Positions 29,127 through 34,511 of a stretch of 34,511 nucleotides of DNA are shown piece by piece. Positions within the stretch are counted from its first letter, which is position 1. Each line of letters starts with the position of its first letter. The notes beneath the pieces were generated by a model. It saw only the letters and a program-made list of their open reading frames with translations. It ran no database searches and was not told where the DNA came from. A program made the translations under genes and the position numbers. Origin of the DNA: Actinoplanes lutulentus (GTDB lineage: Bacteria > Actinomycetota > Actinomycetes > Mycobacteriales > Micromonosporaceae); NCBI RefSeq assembly GCF_003259845.1, contig NZ_QLMJ01000036.1:1-34511 (forward strand). The letters are read 5' to 3'.

Positions 29127-31331
29127 ATGATCGGACGCCGTCGTGAGCTGGCCGTCGTGCGCCGGCTGCTGGAGCGGGCCGTTACCGGCGAGGGCGGGCG
29201 GCTGACTGTCGTGGGGCCGCCCGGATCCGGCAAGACAGTGCTCACCGCTGCGGCGGCGGAGCTGGCCCGGCAGTGCGGGCTGCCGGTGACCCGGTCGCCG
29301 GCCGCAAGCGCGCCGGGCGCTTGTCTGGTGATCCTGGACGACCTCGGCCCGGCCACGGACACCGTGGATCTCGACCGGCTGGTTCTCGGCGGCGCTGCGG
29401 TGCTGGTCACCACCACCGTGGCCACGAGCTCTGGCCACCACCTCCATCTGACCCCGCTGACCGAGGCGGAGCTGGCCGCCCTGCTGCCAGAGCGACCTGC
29501 CGAAACGGTGCACGCACTCTGGTTGCTCACCGCGGGCTGGCCGGGACCGGCACTCGATCTCGCGGCGGCCGTGCCGCTCGCATCGGGTCCGGACGCCGTT
29601 GTCGAGCTGGCCCTCACCGCGCCGTCGCGGCAAGAGTTTCTCGTTCTCGACACGGCGCTGATCCGGCTGCTGGAGGACGCCGCGTCGCGAGCACCGGCTC
29701 CGGCCATCCGGGCCCGGGTGCTGGTGCGACTGGCCGGCGAGCTGCTGGGTGACCCGTCCGCGGCAGCTCGGCGACGGGAACTCGCCGGCGAGGCCGTCCG
29801 GCTCGCCCGGGCCACCGAGGACCCCAGGACCCTGGCGGAGGTACTGGACGGACAGCTGCACGCGTTGTGGGACCCGGTGGCGGCCGGCGAGCGGCTGTCC
29901 ACCGCATCCCAGATCGTCGACCTGGCCCGCCGGGCCGGCGATGCGGCACTGGAACGGCGCGGACTGTTCTGGCGGTTCACCGCTCTGGCCGAGCGGGGGG
30001 ACCTGGACGCGGCCGAGGCCGCGCTGGTGGCGTACGCGCGGGCCGGCGAGCGTGACGGCGACCCGGAAGCGGCGGTCGTCGCATTGTCCCGGCAGGCCGT
30101 GCTGGCGCTGGTCCGCGGCCGCCTCGACCTCGCGGAGGCACTCGCCGCCGAGGTGTCCGAGGCGGGGCGACGTGCCGGGCTGGCCGATACCGATCGGCTG
30201 ACCGCGTCGCTCCGGGGCCGGCTGGCGTTGCTGCGTGGCCACGGAGCAGAAGAGGTCGAGCCGTTGCGGGCGCTTGCCCGGCGACTGCCCGGACATTTCT
30301 TCGAGGCCACGGCCGCCCGGGCCTTGGCCGAGTCGGGGCAGGTCGCTGAGGCGTTGCTCGACGTGGACCGCTTGCTGCCGTCGGTACTGGCCGGGGCCGG
30401 CCCTCGCTGGATCGGCGCCGTGGCCGATCTGGCTCTGGTCGCGTCGCTTGGCGCTGCTCCGGCCGCCTTGCAGGTCCTCTACGATGCTCTGCTGCCCTAC
30501 TCCGGACGTCTGGTGGTCTGGGGCGGGGCGAACACGATCACCGGCCCGGTGGACGACTACCTCGGCCGGGTCGCCGCCCGGCTGGGCCGGGCCACTCAGG
30601 CGAATGCGCACTTCGACGATGCGATAGCCCAGGAGGAGCGACTCGGTGCACTGCCGTGGCTGGCGGCTACGCTCGCGGCTCGCGGAGACCGGGCGCGCGC
30701 CGCTGCGATCACCAAGGCGCTGGGCCTGCCGGCATCCGGCATGGTCGGGGCTGTCGCATCCCGGAACGCCACCGGGCCTGAGCCGGGCCTCGAAATCTGG
30801 CGACTGGCACGTGACGGCGACGACTGGGTCATCGATGCCGGCCGGGAGCAGGCCCGCCTGCGCGATGTACGCGGGCTGGGTTACCTGCGTACTCTCCTGG
30901 CCGCCCCGGGGCACGAGATCGCCGCGCTGGATCTTGTGGCGGGTGGCGCCGGACTCGTGGTACCCGCGCCTGAGCCCGTGCTTGACGCCGCAGCTCGGGC
31001 GGCCTACCGCCGGCGCATCGGCGACCTGGCCGAACAGATGGACAGCGCGGACCGGGCGGGTGACGTCGACCGCGCCGCGACCCTCGCCGCCGAGCGGCAG
31101 GCCGTGGTGGCCGAGCTACGGCGGACCGCCGGGCTGGGGGGCCGCCCACGCCGGCGCAGCGCCGAGGCGGAACGCGCGAGGGTCAACGCGACGCGGGCCC
31201 TTCGGGCGGTGCTCATCCGGCTCCAGTCGCTCACTCCCATCGCTGCGGCACACCTGCGCGCGTCGGTGCGGACCGGCAGCTATTTCCGCTACGAGCCGAG
31301 CACCGGTGGCCCGAGCCGCTGGGAGCTGTGA
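29127..31331 (+). CDS. Large STAND-like ATPase with actinobacterial C-terminal module
   Basis: A 734-aa protein. Near the N-terminus are MIGRRRELAVVRRLLERA, Walker A GPPGSGKT (about residues 31-38) and a short Walker B-like LVILDDLGP. The alanine-rich helical middle (about 200-550) looks like degenerate TPRs. The last 190 residues (VRGLGYLRTLLAAPGHEIAA, LDAAARAAYRRRIGDLAEQM, AERARVNATRALRAVLIRLQ, TGSYFRYEPS) match a module I recall at the ends of many actinobacterial ATPase/LAL-like proteins. It resembles a LAL regulator in which the LuxR HTH is replaced. I do not know a proven role; DNA binding through the RARVNATRAL helix region is possible. There is no clear ribosome site at ATG 29127. Its stop overlaps the hydrolase GTG (GTGA). 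Confidence 0.75.
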   Translation: MIGRRRELAVVRRLLERAVTGEGGRLTVVGPPGSGKTVLTAAAAELARQCGLPVTRSPAASAPGACLVILDDLGPATDTVDLDRLVLGGAAVLVTTTVATSSGHHLHLTPLTEAELAALLPERPAETVHALWLLTAGWPGPALDLAAAVPLASGPDAVVELALTAPSRQEFLVLDTALIRLLEDAASRAPAPAIRARVLVRLAGELLGDPSAAARRRELAGEAVRLARATEDPRTLAEVLDGQLHALWDPVAAGERLSTASQIVDLARRAGDAALERRGLFWRFTALAERGDLDAAEAALVAYARAGERDGDPEAAVVALSRQAVLALVRGRLDLAEALAAEVSEAGRRAGLADTDRLTASLRGRLALLRGHGAEEVEPLRALARRLPGHFFEATAARALAESGQVAEALLDVDRLLPSVLAGAGPRWIGAVADLALVASLGAAPAALQVLYDALLPYSGRLVVWGGANTITGPVDDYLGRVAARLGRATQANAHFDDAIAQEERLGALPWLAATLAARGDRARAAAITKALGLPASGMVGAVASRNATGPEPGLEIWRLARDGDDWVIDAGREQARLRDVRGLGYLRTLLAAPGHEIAALDLVAGGAGLVVPAPEPVLDAAARAAYRRRIGDLAEQMDSADRAGDVDRAATLAAERQAVVAELRRTAGLGGRPRRRSAEAERARVNATRALRAVLIRLQSLTPIAAAHLRASVRTGSYFRYEPSTGGPSRWEL

Positions 31332-32167
31332 CGGCGGCCATGAACAAGTTGTTCCCGGCCCGGTTACGCCTACCGGGTATGACATCTCCACTCGTTCTTC
31401 TTCACGGCCTGACCTTCGATCGGCGGCACTGGGACCCGCTGCGCCGCGAGCTCGCCGTCGTCGACCCCGACCGTGACGTCCTCGCGCTGGATCTGCCGGG
31501 CCACGGTGACGCCCCGCGCCGCGCGTCGTACCGGATGGATGAGGTCACCGAGCTGCTGCACAGCCAGATCACGGCGGCGGCCCGGACCGAGCCGCCCACC
31601 CTGGTGGGCCATTCGGTGGGCGGGATTATCGCCACGGTCTACGCCGCCCGCTATCCCACTCATGCGGTGGTCAACCTGGATCAGTTCCTGCTGCCCGGCC
31701 CCTTCGGCAGCCTCGTCCGGGAGGCGGAGCCGCAACTGCGGGGCCCGGGCTGGCGCGCGGTCTGGGATCGCATGCTGGCCGGGATGGGCATCGATTCGCT
31801 GGACGGCGAGGCGCGACATCTCGCCGACACGGCCACCGATCCGCGGCCTGATCTGCTGCTGGGCTACTGGGCCGAGATCCTGCAAGGTACGGATGAGCAG
31901 GTCCGTGCCGACCGTGAGGCGGACCTGCGGAGGATCGCCGCACGGGGCATCAGCTACCGATGGGTCACCGCGGCGCCACCGCCGGCACCCTACGTCGACT
32001 GGTTGACCGCGGCGCTGCCCACCATTGCCATCACCGTGTTGCCGGGTAGCCACCTGCCGCACCTGGAACGACCGGCCGAGCTCGCCCGGCTGTTGAAGGA
32101 AGGGCGAACCGAACGAGCAGCCGGTGTTGACCTTCTCCCTGGGGGAGAGTCGACCCTCATGGCATGA
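31328..32167 (+). CDS. Alpha/beta hydrolase
   Basis: A 262-279-aa alpha/beta hydrolase. LVLLHGLTFDRRHWD carries the oxyanion HG motif, DLPGHGDAPR follows, the nucleophile elbow is VGHSVGGIIA, and the catalytic His is in GSHLPHLE near the C-terminus. The GTG at 31328 overlaps the ATPase stop (GTGA), which suggests coupling, but residues before MTSPLVLLHG look unlike the family, so the ATG at 31379 may be the true start. A TTA codon (31364-31366) lies in the doubtful leader. The stop overlaps the SnoaL-like ATG (ATGA). Lactone or ester hydrolysis is possible; the substrate is unknown. Confidence 0.87.
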   Translation: MTAAMNKLFPARLRLPGMTSPLVLLHGLTFDRRHWDPLRRELAVVDPDRDVLALDLPGHGDAPRRASYRMDEVTELLHSQITAAARTEPPTLVGHSVGGIIATVYAARYPTHAVVNLDQFLLPGPFGSLVREAEPQLRGPGWRAVWDRMLAGMGIDSLDGEARHLADTATDPRPDLLLGYWAEILQGTDEQVRADREADLRRIAARGISYRWVTAAPPPAPYVDWLTAALPTIAITVLPGSHLPHLERPAELARLLKEGRTERAAGVDLLPGGESTLMA

Positions 32168-32529
32168 ACAAGACATCAGGCAGCGGCACCGCATACTCGT
32201 GGGACGAGTTGCCGGCCACCATCACCACGTATCTGCCCGCGCAGGACTCTCAGGACAGCAACACGGCGATCGGCGCCTTCGCCGCCGACGCTGTCGTGAT
32301 CGATGATGGGCACACGTATCGCGGCCGGGACGAGATCCTCGCCTGGCTGAACAAATCGTCCGGCGAGTATTCGTACACCACCGAGTTCGCCGGTGCGACC
32401 GGCGACGGTGGGTCGGGCTGGGACGTGGTTCAGCATCTGGAGGGCAACTTCCCGGGCGGCTCGGTTGATCTGCACTACCGATTCACCCTCGAGGGCGATG
32501 CCATCACCCGGCTCGTGATCGAGCCGTAG
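32164..32529 (+). CDS. SnoaL/NTF2-like fold protein
   Basis: A 121-aa small cone-shaped alpha+beta protein. The N-terminal helices lead to FAADAVVIDDGHTYRGRDEI, LAWLNKS, then the beta-sheet (YTTEFAGATGDGGSGWDVVQ, HLEGNFPGGSVDLHYRFTLE, GDAITRLVIEP), the usual SnoaL/ketosteroid-isomerase-like order. Members include polyketide cyclases, dehydratases and the pyran-forming XimE, but many have no known role. It overlaps the hydrolase by 4 nt (ATGA) and ends the operon before a strong hairpin. The link to the prenyl-benzoate cassette 23 kb away is speculative. Confidence 0.82.
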   Translation: MNKTSGSGTAYSWDELPATITTYLPAQDSQDSNTAIGAFAADAVVIDDGHTYRGRDEILAWLNKSSGEYSYTTEFAGATGDGGSGWDVVQHLEGNFPGGSVDLHYRFTLEGDAITRLVIEP

Positions 32530-32537
32530 TCGCCGCC

Positions 32538-32572
32538 GCCGGCTGCCGGTGGATTCTCATCCGGCAGCCGGC
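32538..32572. terminator. Strong bidirectional terminator (12-bp perfect stem)
   Basis: GCCGGCTGCCGG (32538-32549) and CCGGCAGCCGGC (32561-32572) are exact inverted repeats around an 11-nt loop. It lies 8 nt after the SnoaL-like stop and 28 nt beyond the end of the convergent TAP-type hydrolase gene, so it serves both transcripts. Confidence 0.85.
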
Positions 32573-32600
32573 AGCGACGCGACTTCGCCCGGCGGATGGG

Positions 32601-34064
32601 TCAGGGGCGTGGATCCACCGCTGCGCAACCCGCTCCCGGTGCGGGCAGCCGCCCGTCGATCAGGTAGCGGTCGACGACCGCGTCAGGGCACGGCAGATGC
32701 TGGCGGTAGACCCCGTGACCCCAGCCCTGGTAGGTGAACAGCCGTGCGTTCGGGCCGATCTGCTCGGCCACCGTGGCCGCCCAGCGACGCGGAGTGGCCG
32801 GATCGTGCTGGGCCGCGACCACGAGGATGGGACGGCGCATGTCGACGTCGACGGGATGCTGCGGATTGGTGACGCCACCGGGGTAACCCAGGCAGAAGCC
32901 GAAGGACTCCGCGGCTGCCGCGCCGACCCGCAGGTGGGGAGCCGCCGACGAGGACTGCGCGACGATGCGCGAGAAGTCGGTGAAGCTCCGCACGCCGGTC
33001 CGCCAGTCCTGGCAGAACGCGAGATCCGCCAGAGGCCGCACCTCGGACGCGGACGCGGAGGCGGGGGACGGTGCTGCCTGTCCGCTGTCCAGCTCGGCGA
33101 GCCGGGCCGCCAGCGCGGGCCAGTTGGCGGGCAGCCAGGTGGTGAACTGGAACTCCGTGCTCAGGCCGTACCGGGTATAGCCGCCTAGCTCGCCGTTGTC
33201 CGCCCGGGCCGACAGCGATGCGAACAGAGCCTCGACATCGCGGCCGTGCAGGGCGCACGTCGTCGTCCGGTCGCACCAGGAGGCGAACTGGGTGAGGATG
33301 TTCTCGGCCGCCGCGGTGTGAGTGACGTAGAACGACCGCCCGGACTGGCTGTGGTCCATCGGGCTGTCGAGTACCAGCGCGCGGAGCCGGTGCGGATAGT
33401 TCTCGGCGTAGGCCTGGCCGGTCAGCGTGCCGTAGGAGACGCCATAAAAGGTGATCTCCCGTTCGCCCAGTGCGGCCCGGATCGCATCGACGTCATGGGC
33501 GACGCTCACCGAGTCGAGATGATCGGTCAAGGGTCCCGTGCGCCGGCGGCAATCCGCGTACAGCGCCCGGTTGAACGTCACCAGGGCGTCGTAGGCGTGC
33601 TGGCTCGCCGGGACCGGCTCAGGCCGCTGCGCCAGCAGCTCGGCCGAACACACGACGGGATTGCTGCGGCCGACCCCACGCGGATCGAAGCCGACGACGT
33701 CGAAGCGGCGGAGGACCTCCGGGTTGAAGTAGCGATCGTCGGACACCGCATCGACACCGGACAGGCCTGGGCCACCGGGATGGAAGGTGAGGGTGCCGAT
33801 CCGGGCCGCGGGGTCCGAGGCCGGGCGTCTGGCCAGAGCCAGTTCGAAGGTGGGGCCGTCCGGCCGGGCCCAGTCGACGGGAAGGGTGATCGAACCGCAT
33901 TGCAAGCGCTGATCGGCCTGGTGTTCCGCGCAGGGATGCCAGGCTATGCGGCCGGATCCGCCGGCCGAGGCTGAGGCTGAACCGGTGTTGGTGATCGCGG
34001 CGCCTCCCAGGCTCAGCACGCCGGCGATCAGCACACGCATCGCGGCAGGGAATGTCTTTCGCAT
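32601..34064 (-). CDS. Secreted alpha/beta hydrolase, tripeptidyl-aminopeptidase (TAP) type
   Basis: A 487-aa protein with a Sec signal peptide (MRKTFPAAMRVLIAGVLSLG, Ala/Ser-rich cleavage zone near residue 33). The mature part resembles SlpD/SlpE/TAP-like peptidases: CGSITLPVDWARPDG, LTFHPGGPGLSG (oxyanion region), FDVVGFDPRGVGRSNPV, nucleophile elbow FYGVSYGTLTG, LVLDSPMDHS, and a C-terminal TAP domain with AAQHDPATP (Asp) and GWGHGVY (His). Such enzymes cleave N-terminal tripeptides or hydrolyse esters or amides outside the cell. The ATG at 34064 follows GGAGG by 5 nt, so I exclude the longer frame to 34163. Several cysteines could form disulfides after export. Confidence 0.93.
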   Translation of the reverse strand: MRKTFPAAMRVLIAGVLSLGGAAITNTGSASASAGGSGRIAWHPCAEHQADQRLQCGSITLPVDWARPDGPTFELALARRPASDPAARIGTLTFHPGGPGLSGVDAVSDDRYFNPEVLRRFDVVGFDPRGVGRSNPVVCSAELLAQRPEPVPASQHAYDALVTFNRALYADCRRRTGPLTDHLDSVSVAHDVDAIRAALGEREITFYGVSYGTLTGQAYAENYPHRLRALVLDSPMDHSQSGRSFYVTHTAAAENILTQFASWCDRTTTCALHGRDVEALFASLSARADNGELGGYTRYGLSTEFQFTTWLPANWPALAARLAELDSGQAAPSPASASASEVRPLADLAFCQDWRTGVRSFTDFSRIVAQSSSAAPHLRVGAAAAESFGFCLGYPGGVTNPQHPVDVDMRRPILVVAAQHDPATPRRWAATVAEQIGPNARLFTYQGWGHGVYRQHLPCPDAVVDRYLIDGRLPAPGAGCAAVDPRP

Positions 34065-34432
34065 CGGTCCTCCGTAGGACGGTGGTCGTCTTTGCGACGA
34101 CGGGTGGGGACACTTCGACACGACGCGTGCGGACCCGGTCGGTTCACCGGACCCGGACTCCATATCGGACGCCGGTATCTGTCGTTTGACCTAACCGGTC
34201 GGTGCCGACGCCCACGGCAGCGAGAGTGTTGTGGCCCGGGGTACCGGCTCACAACCGCCGACCCCTAGCGGATAAAACCGGCTATTCGCGCTAATCGCCG
34301 GGTCGTGTCGTGCCGGACACGTGCCGACGGTGGGCGAATGACTGATTCGGCGGACGGGCCGGGCGCCGATGGTGGGGTCGGACAGCGCGCCGATCCCTGG
34401 ACGCGCCGGTATCCGCTTCGAAGGAGCGAATC
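34065..34432. other. 368-bp divergent intergenic region
   Basis: This is the only long gene-free stretch. It must hold promoters for the TAP-type hydrolase (-) and the next hydrolase (+). Seen: a 6-bp stem GTCGTC-TTTGC-GACGAC at 34085-34101 in the TAP leader, and an AT-richer patch GGATAAAACC at 34270-34279. On the minus strand, GGTCAAACGA lies near 34185 with ATATGG about 20 bp further on, a weak -10 candidate. No coding signal or repeat family was recognised. Confidence 0.4.
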
Positions 34433-34511
34433 GTGAAGCCCACCATTGTTCTCATCCATGGCGCGTTCGCCGAGTCGGCGAGTTGGAACGGCGTGGTCAG
34501 CCGGTTGCAGG
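34433..34511 (+). CDS. Alpha/beta hydrolase, N-terminal fragment (cut by window end)
   Basis: The GTG at 34433 follows AAGGAG with a 6-nt spacer. The 26 visible codons read VKPTIVLIHGAFAESASWNG then VVSRLQ, a standard alpha/beta-hydrolase start with the strand-loop IVLIHGAF supplying the oxyanion hole. The frame is open to the window end. It lies divergent from the TAP-type hydrolase. The family is clear although the fragment is short; the nucleophile elbow lies outside the window. Confidence 0.8.
   Translation, partial: MKPTIVLIHGAFAESASWNGVVSRLQ

Noticed and set aside
28818..30914. Long minus-strand open frames opposite the MerR and ATPase genes
   Set aside because: They have compositionally biased translations with no motifs; the plus strand carries Walker A and MerR motifs with coherent gene boundaries.
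34065..34163. An N-terminal extension of the TAP-type hydrolase
   Set aside because: It would bury the signal peptide; the ATG at 34064 has a perfect GGAGG ribosome site.

Overview
This window comes from a high-GC Gram-positive bacterium, most likely a filamentous actinomycete (Micromonosporaceae/Actinoplanes-like or Streptomyces-like; the genus is a guess). The basis is the strong G/C bias at third codon positions, frequent GTG starts, large SARP/AfsR and LAL-type LuxR regulators, small ECF sigma factors, rare in-frame TTA codons, and a UbiA/UbiC pair in what looks like specialised rather than respiratory metabolism. I saw no rRNA, tRNA, CRISPR array, transposase or integrase.

Layout. 1-1128 is the 3' part of an AfsR/SARP-type regulator cut by the window edge. 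1358-3990 (+) holds an FAD monooxygenase, a GntR/FCD regulator and a TRIC/UPF0126 membrane protein. 4023-9001 (-) is a likely meroterpenoid cassette: chorismate lyase (UbiC-like), 4-hydroxybenzoate prenyltransferase (UbiA-like), IPP isomerase and a PHBH-like flavin monooxygenase. A decayed sigma-factor remnant follows, then a cytochrome P450. 9134-13902 (-) is a LAL-type LuxR regulator, an ECF sigma factor and a ThrE-like exporter. 14035-16860 (+) is a complete SARP-NB-ARC-TPR regulator, converging with a GNAT/AlkC-like pair (16857-18484, -). 18659-20922 (+) is a Tat-exported acetoacetate-decarboxylase-fold protein and a PapA5-like acyltransferase. 21032-25569 (-) is a second LAL LuxR + ECF sigma module, this time followed by a methyltransferase. 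25681-28218 is an AraC regulator divergent from a GMC oxidoreductase. 28264-32529 (+) is a MerR/GyrI-like regulator, a large STAND-like ATPase, an alpha/beta hydrolase and a SnoaL-like protein. 32601-34064 (-) is a secreted TAP-type hydrolase, and 34433 onward (+) is the start of another alpha/beta hydrolase.

How the parts fit. About 11 of some 28 loci are regulatory. The cassette at 5.7-9.0 kb can plausibly make 4-hydroxybenzoate from chorismate, supply an allylic prenyl donor, prenylate the ring and oxidise the product; the P450, methyltransferase and PapA-like acyltransferase are candidate tailoring enzymes. The most unusual signal is regulatory. The LAL + ECF module occurs twice, and both sigma genes carry the same AT-rich motif at almost the same distance from the start. 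An exact 14-bp sequence is present in inverted orientation in both LAL/sigma intergenic regions. A 72-bp element (55/72 identical, ungapped) with 22-bp-spaced GTCAA repeats precedes both the TRIC gene and the GMC gene. An AT-rich near-palindrome (15/18 identical) lies both at the GntR start and in the promoter of the second LAL gene. These matches tie the left, middle and right parts of the window into one putative regulatory network. I found them by eye; a genome-wide motif search is needed to judge their specificity.
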